A stretch of DNA of 64,000 nucleotides from Prosthecobacter sp. Lineage in GTDB: Bacteria > Verrucomicrobiota > Verrucomicrobiia > Verrucomicrobiales > Verrucomicrobiaceae. Below are positions 55,376-64,000 of the stretch, one piece after another. The position numbers were made by a program, and so were the translations under genes. The stretch lies in assembly GCA_017853885.1 (NCBI GenBank), contig JAFMIR010000005.1, positions 62,001-126,000 of the forward strand. The letters are read 5' to 3'. Under the pieces are notes generated by a model. The model ran no database searches. It was not told where the DNA came from and worked only from the letters and a program-made list of their open reading frames with translations. Numbering within the stretch: position 1 is the first letter of the stretch; every line of letters starts with the position of its first letter.

Positions 55376-56413
55376 TTAAACGAGCTCGCTGATTTTCACG
55401 GGTCGACCGCCCTGTTCAGCGCTCTTATCTGCGGCGAAGATTACTTCAAAAGACTTCAGAGATTCGTCAAAGCTAGTAAGTGGCATGGGCTTACCGGCAT
55501 CCAAGGCATCGAAGAAGGCCTGAAACTGGCTTTGATAAGGATGGTCACTCACGTCCCCGGAATCGAGCATCTTCATGGACAACTTGCTCCAAGAGTGCTT
55601 GTCAGTGTGCAGCTTCATGGAATGGAATTTATCATCGAGCAGGCTGCCCTGGCTTCCGCAGAGATGAGTGTGGAAGTAGTAGGGCTGGAGGCAGTCCACA
55701 ATGGCGGCGGATTTGCCGACCGCGCCGTTTTTGAAACGGATGATGGTTGTGCTGCTCGTGTCATATTCGTAGGGCTTGAAAATCTCGCTGCTGCTGCGGG
55801 TAGAAAAAGAGGAGACGCTCTCCACTTCGCTGCCCATGACCATGAGCAGGGCATCGAGCGCGTGACATCCGGCGGTCAGGAGAGCGCTACCCCCGTCTTT
55901 TTTGCCAGTATTCCAGCGAAACTGGCCATACCACGGACCGATGCCGTGGTAGTAATCGACCTCACCGTAGTGGAGACTGCCAAGCAGGCCTTCGTCAATG
56001 AGAGCCTTGGTGACTTGGAACTGGTTGGAGAAACGGCACTCAAAGCATACGCAGCCCTGTACGCCATTGCCCTTGGCGGCCGCGGCAATTTCACGCACTT
56101 CCTGAAGACTGTTTGCCATTGGTTTTTCAAGGATGATGTGCTTCTTCGCATTCGCAGCGGCCACTGCCTGGTCGCGGTGCTGGCTGGGGTAGCTGGTGAT
56201 ATCCACGACATGGATGGAAGGATCGGCCAACATGGCTTCCAAGTTCTGGTAGCTCTTGATCTTGCCACCATGCTTGGCACTGAGTTCGGCATCGTCGAGC
56301 TTACGGGAAGAGTAGATGGCTGTGACTTGGCCCTGCGTGGTTTTGTTGATTGCTTCGATGTGGGCGGTGGCCGCCCAGCCGTATCCGATGATGCCGACGT
56401 TGTATTTTTTCAT
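55376..56413 (-). CDS. Gfo/Idh/MocA-family oxidoreductase
   Basis: 345 residues. Rossmann start VGIIGYGWAATAHIEAI, the EKP motif in HIILEKPMANS and a dimerisation domain with GGSALLTAGCHALDALL. The HALD histidine is a usual catalytic residue. No signal peptide, so it is cytoplasmic, unlike the exported homologue at 2703. The ATG at 56413 starts the strand leading into the Rossmann motif. The preceding 286 bases after hom hold no clear gene. Confidence 0.9.
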   Translation of the reverse strand: MKKYNVGIIGYGWAATAHIEAINKTTQGQVTAIYSSRKLDDAELSAKHGGKIKSYQNLEAMLADPSIHVVDITSYPSQHRDQAVAAANAKKHIILEKPMANSLQEVREIAAAAKGNGVQGCVCFECRFSNQFQVTKALIDEGLLGSLHYGEVDYYHGIGPWYGQFRWNTGKKDGGSALLTAGCHALDALLMVMGSEVESVSSFSTRSSSEIFKPYEYDTSSTTIIRFKNGAVGKSAAIVDCLQPYYFHTHLCGSQGSLLDDKFHSMKLHTDKHSWSKLSMKMLDSGDVSDHPYQSQFQAFFDALDAGKPMPLTSFDESLKSFEVIFAADKSAEQGGRPVKISELV

Positions 56414-56532
56414 GGTGGGGAAGAATGCATTCCAGCCGCAGGCCGGAAAGGTGTCAACCTGATACCTAGCGAGCGTGGCGGATGTTTCAAAGACTGGCAC
56501 AAGGTCTCGATTCGCGCTAAACGAAGGTTCGA

Positions 56533-58656
56533 ATGCGGTTTGCCCTCCCCGTCCTGTTTTTGATGCTGACATGGCTTCATGCGGCAAAGCCTCGCTGTTG
56601 GCGCTTGGGCGCTACTGCGGAGCCGCTCACCTTGCACGCCTCCGGCTTTCGCCTAGTTGTAGTCAGCGCGGAGCATGGAGGCGGTGTGCTAAAGCTTCGG
56701 GCGGGCCTGCAAAACATTTCGCCAGGAGCTGCAAGGCTGCCGTTGTTGGTTGAGCAGCAGCTTGTCATGCTGCGAAGTGCCTCCGAGGGACCAAGCGTGC
56801 CATGCTCGGATATGGGTGCATCGTGGCGTGGAGGACTGCGGGAGTTGCTACGGTCCGGTGAGGCGGCTTTCACCGATCTGATGTTTCCATGGAGCGAAAA
56901 AGATTTGCATGGAACGCTTGTCTTAGAGCTCGGCTCGCATTCACCGCTGAAATTCCGGCTCGACGAGGCAGGCACTTTCACCGCGCCGGACCTGAGACGC
57001 ACGGAGGGTCGTATCATGACCCTGGATGCCGCGCTTGAACCGCTCCATGCGGGCAATCAGCACATTCGCCTGCACTTGGGCCAGATGCGATGCGCAGATG
57101 GTGCGCTCACGATCGAGGTTGGTTTCATCAACATCGCCCGATTTCCCTTCATGATGGAACGTTGCCCTGGCGGCAACGAGGCCATGATCTTGGGTAGTGA
57201 CGGCCATCCCCTGCGTCTGCGGGAGGTGCGTGGCGGTATTGTTCAGCGGATCGCACCAATCGGTTCATGGACACCCGGTGACGAAAACAGGGGTATTCTA
57301 CGCTTTGAGATGCCGCATCCACATGTGGCCTCATCCTTATGCTTTCGTTTTCCCGGCTATCCGGATCTCCCGCTTCGGTGGGACGAGAAAAAGGCTGTTT
57401 GGGATGTGGACCACGCCAGCAAGCAAACGGAGGTGATGACTACTGCGCGATGGCATACCATCACGGAACAGAAGCTTTTTGAGAACGTTGCTGCATTCTG
57501 GAGAGACATTTCTCGCCATGTGCGTGAAGGACGATTTAAGCAGGCACAAGAGCGTTTTGATTTCAATCAGCCTTGCGAGCTTTTTCATCAGATTGAGGGC
57601 ATTTCGTTCGATGCGTTTGAAATCCAGCCCTTGGCGGAACAAGCGCTTAGCCTCGAACATGGCGAGCTGCGCGCGTTGGCGTTGCGTTTGAACTACCGAC
57701 TTAAAGGCCAGCACGGCGGCAATGGTTTCTATCTTGGCATGCTCGTGCGCATGAGCGCAGCTGTGGATGGAGGGTGGCGGGTCAAAGCACTCCGTTTTTC
57801 CGGCGGGCCACCTTTCTGGAGCCGTGGTTACACACGTGTTTTGGGAACGCCGCATATTCTCGTCTTGCATAAGGACCGCCCGGCGGATGTTTTTGACGCA
57901 CGTCAGTTGGCCGGGGCGTTCGAGCAGGCTTGGTCATATCTTTCCAACCTACGATTGCCGATGAGTGGCACCTATGTCGGCTTTCTCTGCTCCGATGAGG
58001 GTGACTTCGAGCTTCTCACCGGCGCTGAATCGGGGGGGCTTAGTGGAGCTGTGCCAGGTGTGACGATTGAAGAAAAGGGGCGCTTGCGCACCTACAACCT
58101 TGCCATGTACGCTAATAGGCAAGGCCTGCGTTCCCATCGACTGTTTTCTAGGAGTCCGCACGATCAGCAGGCCATGATAGAGCACGAACTCGTACATCTC
58201 GCCCTTGGCGAGTGGTCGCGTGCCTGGACGCCAGGCTGGCTCGCCGAGGGCATCGCGGTATATTTCTCCTCGGAAAAATTCACTCAACATGCAGGCTCGG
58301 TCATGCAAGCGATGCGCAAGGGCATGAACCTCGAGGAGCTCACCCGTCATGGAACACTGCGCCGAGAAAACGACGTGCTCGCCCTGCGCTTCAATCGCTA
58401 CATGTTCAGTGCTTATGCAGTGGAGTGGATCGCAAAGACTTATGGTGAGAAGCGGCTCATCGAATTCTACCGCGCCTATGCAGATGAATACCCTGACATA
58501 TGGAAACGCCCCTCAGGCGGCATGGATTACGACAATGAGGAAGGGCCTGCCAAGCAGGCCGCTCGCCTTGAGTTAACAGAACGGCTGCTCAAGAAGCATC
58601 TTGGCGTCGATCTAGACTACATCGAATCTCATGTGGCCGCTGGGGTGAAGCGGTGA
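56533..58656 (+). CDS. Exported gluzincin-type metallopeptidase (peptidase MA-like)
   Basis: 707 residues with a signal peptide (ending HA-A). The zinc motif is MIEHELVHLALG, and a downstream glutamate in WLAEGIAVYF completes a gluzincin site. The roughly 500 residues before it form beta-rich regions without a recognised family; they may bind substrate. DUF-type MA peptidases with this HELVH ... LAEGIA pattern are common in bacteria that secrete hydrolases. A divergent Gfo/Idh/MocA gene lies 120 bases upstream. Confidence 0.82.
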   Translation: MRFALPVLFLMLTWLHAAKPRCWRLGATAEPLTLHASGFRLVVVSAEHGGGVLKLRAGLQNISPGAARLPLLVEQQLVMLRSASEGPSVPCSDMGASWRGGLRELLRSGEAAFTDLMFPWSEKDLHGTLVLELGSHSPLKFRLDEAGTFTAPDLRRTEGRIMTLDAALEPLHAGNQHIRLHLGQMRCADGALTIEVGFINIARFPFMMERCPGGNEAMILGSDGHPLRLREVRGGIVQRIAPIGSWTPGDENRGILRFEMPHPHVASSLCFRFPGYPDLPLRWDEKKAVWDVDHASKQTEVMTTARWHTITEQKLFENVAAFWRDISRHVREGRFKQAQERFDFNQPCELFHQIEGISFDAFEIQPLAEQALSLEHGELRALALRLNYRLKGQHGGNGFYLGMLVRMSAAVDGGWRVKALRFSGGPPFWSRGYTRVLGTPHILVLHKDRPADVFDARQLAGAFEQAWSYLSNLRLPMSGTYVGFLCSDEGDFELLTGAESGGLSGAVPGVTIEEKGRLRTYNLAMYANRQGLRSHRLFSRSPHDQQAMIEHELVHLALGEWSRAWTPGWLAEGIAVYFSSEKFTQHAGSVMQAMRKGMNLEELTRHGTLRRENDVLALRFNRYMFSAYAVEWIAKTYGEKRLIEFYRAYADEYPDIWKRPSGGMDYDNEEGPAKQAARLELTERLLKKHLGVDLDYIESHVAAGVKR

Positions 58657-58705
58657 TCACGAATCGTTGGTTGACCGGTCACATGGCCACGCGTCCTTTC
58701 GCCGT

Positions 58706-59251
58706 ATGGAATCCAAAATCGAGCTCCGCCAGCGCATGCGACAAGGTCTTCGCGAGGTGCCCTCAGCGGCAAGCGAGGCTCTTATCGCCGTGCTGAAGCA
58801 TCACGCCATCTCGTGGCAGGCAGGAAACACCATCGCCATCTACGGAGGTTTGCGTGGAGAGCCGGATCTCGTCGGCGGCTTTTTGCCGTGGCTGTGCGAA
58901 AACGGGCACAAGGCCGTGTTGTTCACCATCGAGAGTGAAAGTCTCGTTCCGCGCCTTGTGCGCAAGCCTGCCGACATCATCCGCAATCGTTTCGGAGTTT
59001 GGGAAGCGAGCAGCGACTGCAAGCCAATTGAGATAGCGTCACTGGATGTGATCATCGTGCCGGGTCTCGCTTTCTCAACGCAGCACCTCACGCGTCTTGG
59101 GCGCGGCGGCGGCTACTACGACCGCTTGCTCGCTCATCCTGAATGCAAGGCAAGACGCATCGCCCTAGCGCATTCGTTTCAGCTCATCGACGAGCTGCCC
59201 GTCGAGCCACATGATCAAAGGGTGCACGAGATCCTCACTTCAGGCTCTTGA
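58706..59251 (+). CDS. 5-formyltetrahydrofolate cyclo-ligase
   Basis: 181 residues. IIVPGLAFSTQHLTRLGRGG followed by GYYDRLL is the family signature, with IAIYGGLRGEPD earlier. It converts 5-formyl-THF to 5,10-methenyl-THF using ATP. The start at 58706 begins MESKIELRQRMRQG. Its last 17 bases overlap the convergent propeller-cytochrome gene, so the two coding ends interleave on opposite strands. Confidence 0.92.
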   Translation: MESKIELRQRMRQGLREVPSAASEALIAVLKHHAISWQAGNTIAIYGGLRGEPDLVGGFLPWLCENGHKAVLFTIESESLVPRLVRKPADIIRNRFGVWEASSDCKPIEIASLDVIIVPGLAFSTQHLTRLGRGGGYYDRLLAHPECKARRIALAHSFQLIDELPVEPHDQRVHEILTSGS

Positions 59252-61844
59252 TGTATAAGATCAGGCTGTCGATCTGCGAATCATTCAAGATGCCCGCGTA
59301 GATTGGCATGCCGGTGTCGAACTTTTCGAAGCCTTTCACCACTTTCGCGCTCGGATTTACAATCGACTCTCGCAGGTAGTTCTCATCGGCCTTCACCTTG
59401 CCTTTCACGCCTTTGGCAATGTCTCGCTCAGTGCCAAAAAGACCTTTCCAACTCGGCCCCACCTTGCCCACGAGTGTGCCATCCGTGCTGTGGCAGGCCA
59501 TACAGCCAAACATTTGATACAAGCGCTCACCTTCCTCGATGGTCGGATTCACCGCCGCAGCCACGGCTGATTTGCGCGGTGTGAGGTCAATCTTCAATTC
59601 GCGCTCAAAGCCCAGCTTGGCTGCGTCGAAGGGCATCAGTTCCCATGGCGAAAAATACGCCGTGTTCGCCGCCTTGAGCCCGTCTGCGCTTTGCAGTCCC
59701 CAGCCCACGCGCATTTGATGGCAAGTCTTCATCTCCGGGAAGGCCACCAGCACGCTTTGGCCATCGGTGCTGAGATAGGCGCTGCTCGCGTTCAGCCATT
59801 CCTGGCCATTGCTGCCATCCAGCTTCAAATGTGGACTGCCATACTCCGGCGTGCGCTTGTAGTTCCAACGCTCCGCGCTGTAGCTCTCGGGGTTCGTCGC
59901 CAGCTTCGCATCCAGCTTCGCGTTGAAGCGCAAAACAACGCCTTTGTCCGTCGGTGTGACCTCTTGCAGCAGCACGCGCGGCTTTCCGGTCCACCGCATA
60001 CGGGCCAGGCCGCTCAAACGCTTCACCACCGTGCCCCACACTTGGAAACCGGTCACATAAAGCTGCCCGTCCGCTGGATTCACGATGGCGTTCAGCGTCG
60101 GGAAATCGAACTCACGCGAGAAACTCACCACCGCCGCCTGTGGCTTCTTAAAGTGCGTGTTTTGCAGCACGCGGAACAACTCCGGCCGGTTGTAGCCAAT
60201 GTGGATCAATTCGCCATCCACCGGCCCCATCTTCGAGCCGAGCAACCACGTCTGCGTCACCCCGCTCGGGTTCACCGGATGCGGCAGCCACGTCAGAGGA
60301 TCGGCGATGGTTTCCGGATACTTCTCCTTATCCGCGATGGTTGGCAGATGGCCGTAAAACTGATGATCGCGGATGATGTGCAGCGGCGTGGAAGGCACAT
60401 AATGCCCCTGCTGATCACTCGCCGTGACGAGTCCCGTTTGCGCATTCACGCCAATGAACGGCTGGCGCAATCCATAGCCGATCACCTCAAACGACTTCCC
60501 ATCCGCGGCCACTTTGATCACCGTGCCATTGTGCTTCCCACGCGTCGTGCCCTCCTGGCCACCTTTGGAGATGTAGAGCTCGCCTTTAGGCCCTAGCTTC
60601 ATCGAATTCGGAAACTCCCGGGTTTCCGCCGTCTGCGCGAAGAGGTTGCAGAACATCTCATAGCGGTCGCATTGCTTGTCGTCGTTCGAATCAACAAGCT
60701 TCCAGATGCCGTTGCGGTCGAAAACGAGGATCTCGCCATCACGCGACACGATGCTCATCGGCTCATGCAGTCCGCTCGCGAAGCGTTTCCACGTCACCGC
60801 CTCCAAATCGCCCTTCAAACCTGAAATCAGCCACACATCTCCGTCAAAAGTCACACCCGCCGCATCGCCCTGATCATTCAAAAAAGCAAGGTCTGCCAAC
60901 CTCACATTGCGCTTCCATGGATTCGGCACTGGCAGCGGGATGTCGTCGATGACGTAAGCGTCGGTCTTTTGTGAGAGTGCCGCCTTAATGGTGTGGGTTT
61001 GGGGCCATGTCACATGCCTTTCCCCTTCGTTTGGATGAGAGCTTGTCTCTCCATCCTCGATGGGTTTTCCGATGCTTATGCCGAACTCAACGTCCGAATT
61101 CGATGGAGACAGCATAACCAGCTGAACTCCATTCTCAGTCTGCATTGTCCATCCTTTGGAACTCGAGCACAGAACTTCCAAGGAATCGTCGCTCTTGCCG
61201 GCAATCACGGTCAGTCTTCCTGAATGAGGCGGCACATGAAACCATCGAGTCACATGTTTCCCATCGGAACCGCCTCTTGCCACCCACTCGGTGATCTTCA
61301 AATCCGCAACCGAGTACTCAAGAGCGATACCAGTCGGCCTCTGCAAGGATGCGGTCAAAAACTGCCCTAAAGGCCCCCGTCCAACCTCCTCTTTGCTCGG
61401 CGCAGGCTCTCTCGGATCGGCGAAGTTCGGCTTCTCACCGACCTGCCAGCCCGGATAGATCCCATTCGCCAGCCACACCTTGCCAATCGGTTTCGGCAGG
61501 TCCTCCTGGCCGTCCTTGGTCTTCTGACCGGCGACGTGATACGAGCCGGGGGCGAGCGCGGCGGGCGTGACGGGTGGTTTGCCGGGTTCGCCTTCCCAGA
61601 TGCAGGCGATGCGGAGGAGATCGGTGTCGAAGCAGGCCCAGAGATTGTGACCGAGGTTTAGGATAAGACCGCGGGGCGTGAGATTGTCTTTCGCAAAACC
61701 TCCACCAACCTCGCGACAGTCCAGCACGCTGCTAAAGAACGCAAAATCCTTCTCCACGAAGTCACTCCACGGCGAATCCGCCGCCTTCTCGGCAAGAAGC
61801 GAGGTGACAAAGGCAACAAAAGTAAAGCAGGCAGTCAACTTCAT
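59235..61844 (-). CDS. Exported propeller protein fused to a C-terminal cytochrome c domain
   Basis: 869 residues with a signal peptide. The first two thirds have a beta-rich N-terminal domain and a glucose/sorbosone dehydrogenase-like propeller (GPKGELYISKGGQEG; HIIRDHQFYGH). The C-terminal 100 residues are a class I cytochrome c: FGCMACHSTDG as haem site and KFDTGMPIYAGILNDSQIDSL with the distal methionine. It would pass electrons from a sugar-type oxidation to the respiratory chain. Similar fusions are frequent in Planctomycetes and Verrucomicrobia. Confidence 0.83.
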   Translation of the reverse strand: MKLTACFTFVAFVTSLLAEKAADSPWSDFVEKDFAFFSSVLDCREVGGGFAKDNLTPRGLILNLGHNLWACFDTDLLRIACIWEGEPGKPPVTPAALAPGSYHVAGQKTKDGQEDLPKPIGKVWLANGIYPGWQVGEKPNFADPREPAPSKEEVGRGPLGQFLTASLQRPTGIALEYSVADLKITEWVARGGSDGKHVTRWFHVPPHSGRLTVIAGKSDDSLEVLCSSSKGWTMQTENGVQLVMLSPSNSDVEFGISIGKPIEDGETSSHPNEGERHVTWPQTHTIKAALSQKTDAYVIDDIPLPVPNPWKRNVRLADLAFLNDQGDAAGVTFDGDVWLISGLKGDLEAVTWKRFASGLHEPMSIVSRDGEILVFDRNGIWKLVDSNDDKQCDRYEMFCNLFAQTAETREFPNSMKLGPKGELYISKGGQEGTTRGKHNGTVIKVAADGKSFEVIGYGLRQPFIGVNAQTGLVTASDQQGHYVPSTPLHIIRDHQFYGHLPTIADKEKYPETIADPLTWLPHPVNPSGVTQTWLLGSKMGPVDGELIHIGYNRPELFRVLQNTHFKKPQAAVVSFSREFDFPTLNAIVNPADGQLYVTGFQVWGTVVKRLSGLARMRWTGKPRVLLQEVTPTDKGVVLRFNAKLDAKLATNPESYSAERWNYKRTPEYGSPHLKLDGSNGQEWLNASSAYLSTDGQSVLVAFPEMKTCHQMRVGWGLQSADGLKAANTAYFSPWELMPFDAAKLGFERELKIDLTPRKSAVAAAVNPTIEEGERLYQMFGCMACHSTDGTLVGKVGPSWKGLFGTERDIAKGVKGKVKADENYLRESIVNPSAKVVKGFEKFDTGMPIYAGILNDSQIDSLILYIKSLK

Positions 61845-61964
61845 GGCAGGGCAACAGGAAACACGGCTAGCGCCTCCTGTCTGTCAAAGAACCTGAGCTA
61901 TGCTTTTGAAGCTAGAACACGCTCTCGCGAGAAACCACCTTCACACTGCGTTCCCACTCGCTGT

Positions 61965-64000
61965 ATGCGCCTTCTGTCCGCCTTCGTCCTTACTTCTCAC
62001 CTCTCACTCGCTCATGCGGTCGATTTCTCGCACGAGATTGTCCCGATTCTACGTGAGCATTGTGCGGAATGTCATGCAGGAGACAAAAAGAAAGGAGGGT
62101 TCAGCTTCAACGACCGGAAGTCGTTGCTCGAAGGCAGCGAGAATGGCGAGGTGATCCAAAGCGGGCGCTTCATTGAGGTGATGTTATCCAAGGACAGCGA
62201 TGAGCAGATGCCGCCGAAAGGAAAACGAGTTCCGTCAGAGAAAATCGCGCTACTCGAGGCGTGGGTGGCGTCCGGGCTGCCTTGGGAGGAGGGCTTTGCA
62301 TTCAAGAAGCCCGCGTATGAGCCGCCGTTTTTGCCTAGGAAGGTCTTGCTGCCAGAATCGAAACATGCGCATCCGGTTGATCGTCTGCTGAACAAAGATC
62401 TGCCAAAGGTTTCAGACGCCGCTTTCCTGCGCCGGGCTCATCTCGACCTCATCGGATTGTTGCCGACGGCGGAGGAGTTGGCGGCGTTTGAGAAGAATCC
62501 AGACCGCGTGAAGCTCGTCGAGTCACTGCTGCGGCGCGACATGGACTACACGGAGCACTGGCTCACGTTTTGGAACGACTTGTTGCGCAATGACTATGGC
62601 GGCACGGGTTTCATCACCGGCGGCCGCAAACAGATCAGCAATTGGCTGTATCGTGCGCTTATCGAAAACAAGCCCTTTGACCAGTTTGTGCGTGAACTGA
62701 TCGCGCCGCCGAACGATGAGAGCCGCGGCTTCATCGATGGGATCAAGTGGCGTGGCGATGTGAGCGCGGGGCAGACGGTGGAAATCCAGTTCGCGCAGAG
62801 TGTTTCGCAGTCTTTTCTTGGCATCAACATGAAGTGCGCATCCTGCCACGACAGTTTTATTGATCGCTGGAAGCTCGGCGAAGCCTACGGGCTGGCCGCG
62901 ATCTACGCGCAAAAGCCGCTGGAGATTCATCGCTGTGACAAACCCATCGGCCAGACCGCGACGGCGGCGTGGCTCTTTCCCGAGATCGGCCAAATCGACG
63001 CAAAGGCTGCGCCCCCGGAACGTCTCAAGCAACTCGCCGCGCTGATGACACATGAAAAGAACGGCCGTGTTCCGCGCACCATTGTGAACCGTTTGTGGCA
63101 TCGCCTCATGGGACGTGGCATCGTGCATCCGGTGGATGCCATGCAGACGGAGCCGTGGAATGCCGACCTGCTCGACTACCTCGCCGTGTATCTCGTGGAA
63201 AGCGGCTGGGATTTGAAGAAGACCATCGCGCACATCGCCACCTCGCAGGCCTACTCGTCGCAGGCGCAGGTCGTGCAGAAGGGCGCGGACGATCACGGCT
63301 ATATCTATGCCGGCCCACGTGCGAAGCGGCTCACCGCCGAGCAATTCATAGACGCCGTGTGGCAAATCACCGGAGCTGCGCCGACGAAGATGGACGCGAA
63401 TGTGCTGCGCGGAAAAGTCGATCCCGCTTTGGCAAAGACGATCACCGTCAAAGGCCAGTGGATCTGGAGCGACAACCTCAAGCCCACCGCCGGCGAGACC
63501 CTCACGCTTCGCAAAACGATCCAACTCAACTCCGATCCCGCTAGTTCCAGCGGCGTGATGACCTGCGACAACGAGTACATCCTCTACGTGAACAACCGCA
63601 AGATCAGCGAGAGCACCGACTGGACAAAGTTCGCCGCGGTGCCGCTGCAAACCGCGCTCAAGAAGGGGCAGAACGTCATCATCGCCGTCGCCAAGAATGC
63701 CGGCAAAGGACCCAACCTTGCCGGATTTTTCTTCGACGCCCGCGTGCGCGATGACAAAGGCCACGAGACCCTCATCGCCAGCGACGACACCTGGGAATGG
63801 ACCTCCGCCGTACCCGGCGGCAAAGAAGGTCGCCTCGCGCAGTTTCAGCCGAAGGACTGGAAAAAAGCCCGCATCGTCAAACCCATCGATGCTTGGACGA
63901 ATGCGCTCAATCAACAAGCTCCTATGCTCCTCGCCCAAGGCGCGGCGATGAATGGCATGATGATTCGCGCTTCGCTCATGAAGTCCGATTTCCTCATGCG
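61965..64000 (+). CDS. DUF1549/DUF1553 protein with haem-type CxxCH motifs, 3' end outside window
   Basis: About 678 residues to the right edge without a stop. A signal peptide (ending AHA-V) is followed by a cytochrome-like haem site, LREHCAECHAGD, as in the PSCyt1 domain. The DUF1549 (PSCyt2) part includes AFLRRAHLDLIGLLPT and a second motif, KCASCHDSF; DUF1553 begins around NRLWHRLMGRGIVHPVDAM. A galactose-binding-like insert (EYILYVNNRKIS) follows. These proteins are almost confined to the Planctomycetes-Verrucomicrobia lineage; role unknown, probably in polysaccharide use with sulfatases. Divergent from the propeller-cytochrome gene. Confidence 0.9.
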   Translation, partial: MRLLSAFVLTSHLSLAHAVDFSHEIVPILREHCAECHAGDKKKGGFSFNDRKSLLEGSENGEVIQSGRFIEVMLSKDSDEQMPPKGKRVPSEKIALLEAWVASGLPWEEGFAFKKPAYEPPFLPRKVLLPESKHAHPVDRLLNKDLPKVSDAAFLRRAHLDLIGLLPTAEELAAFEKNPDRVKLVESLLRRDMDYTEHWLTFWNDLLRNDYGGTGFITGGRKQISNWLYRALIENKPFDQFVRELIAPPNDESRGFIDGIKWRGDVSAGQTVEIQFAQSVSQSFLGINMKCASCHDSFIDRWKLGEAYGLAAIYAQKPLEIHRCDKPIGQTATAAWLFPEIGQIDAKAAPPERLKQLAALMTHEKNGRVPRTIVNRLWHRLMGRGIVHPVDAMQTEPWNADLLDYLAVYLVESGWDLKKTIAHIATSQAYSSQAQVVQKGADDHGYIYAGPRAKRLTAEQFIDAVWQITGAAPTKMDANVLRGKVDPALAKTITVKGQWIWSDNLKPTAGETLTLRKTIQLNSDPASSSGVMTCDNEYILYVNNRKISESTDWTKFAAVPLQTALKKGQNVIIAVAKNAGKGPNLAGFFFDARVRDDKGHETLIASDDTWEWTSAVPGGKEGRLAQFQPKDWKKARIVKPIDAWTNALNQQAPMLLAQGAAMNGMMIRASLMKSDFLM

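Noticed and set aside
55214..56563. Plus-strand frame of 449 codons
   Set aside because: Antisense of the Gfo/Idh/MocA gene at 55376-56413, which has Rossmann and EKP motifs.
62523..63938. Long minus-strand frame of 471 codons
   Set aside because: It is the antisense of the DUF1549/DUF1553 gene, whose plus frame has clear motifs and a signal peptide. The minus product shows no family features.

Overview
This 64 kb window is GC-rich, densely coded chromosomal DNA from a Gram-negative bacterium, most likely a member of the Verrucomicrobia (Prosthecobacter/Verrucomicrobium-like). The lineage is inferred from gene types: sulfatases, exported PQQ- and NHL-type propellers, a DUF1549/DUF1553 protein with c-type haem motifs, exported Gfo/Idh/MocA oxidoreductases and several lipoproteins. 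There is no rRNA, phage, transposase or CRISPR array. One tRNA (Leu, anticodon TAA) is present.

The most interesting part is about 3.7-21.6 kb, read here as a metal (probably zinc) homeostasis island. Three intergenic regions carry a palindrome TGCAA-N5-TTGCA (5904, 9395; one mismatch at 18108). Each lies between divergent genes: a TonB-dependent receptor and a COG0523 GTPase; dcd and an eight-gene overlapping operon; a second COG0523 GTPase and a FeoB-like transporter operon. The eight-gene operon encodes an FmdB-like Cys/His-tailed protein, a His-rich lipoprotein, a LolD-type ATPase, an FtsX-type permease, two DUF3299-like proteins, HisI and a third COG0523 GTPase. Between the first two palindromes lies a separate zinc-excess module: a cyanobacterial-type metallothionein (smtA) divergent from its ArsR/SmtB sensor (smtB), with an SmtB-type operator between them. 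Zinc starvation and zinc excess functions are therefore side by side. No Zur/Fur gene is in the window, so the starvation regulator is inferred.

From 21.7 to 34.8 kb the genes are mostly housekeeping: an HtrA protease, ribosomal protein L9, an ArgE/DapE-type deacylase, RuvA, a 2-hydroxyacid dehydrogenase, a cupin, phosphoglucomutase, sigma-54, two small DoxX-like membrane proteins and an exported NHL propeller.

From 34.9 to 42.6 kb there is a sulfate assimilation cluster on the plus strand: an Rrf2-type regulator, a YezD-like small protein, an alginate-export-type porin, a sulfate-binding protein, CysK, an M14/AstE-type metallo-hydrolase, CysT, CysW and a short CysA. A regulator, an outer-membrane channel, a periplasmic receptor, the inner-membrane pump and the first cysteine-forming enzyme are thus together.

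From 43.1 kb to the right edge there are tRNA-Leu, ndk, a PQQ-like propeller, a Dabb lipoprotein, a sulfatase with C-terminal EF-hands, a sugar-acid dehydratase with a divergent LysR regulator, a kinase-like phosphotransferase, a CBS protein, D-aminoacyl-tRNA deacylase, a YpsA/SLOG-like protein, homoserine dehydrogenase, a second Gfo/Idh/MocA protein, an exported gluzincin, 5-formyl-THF cyclo-ligase, a propeller-cytochrome fusion, and the start of a DUF1549/DUF1553 protein that runs off the edge.
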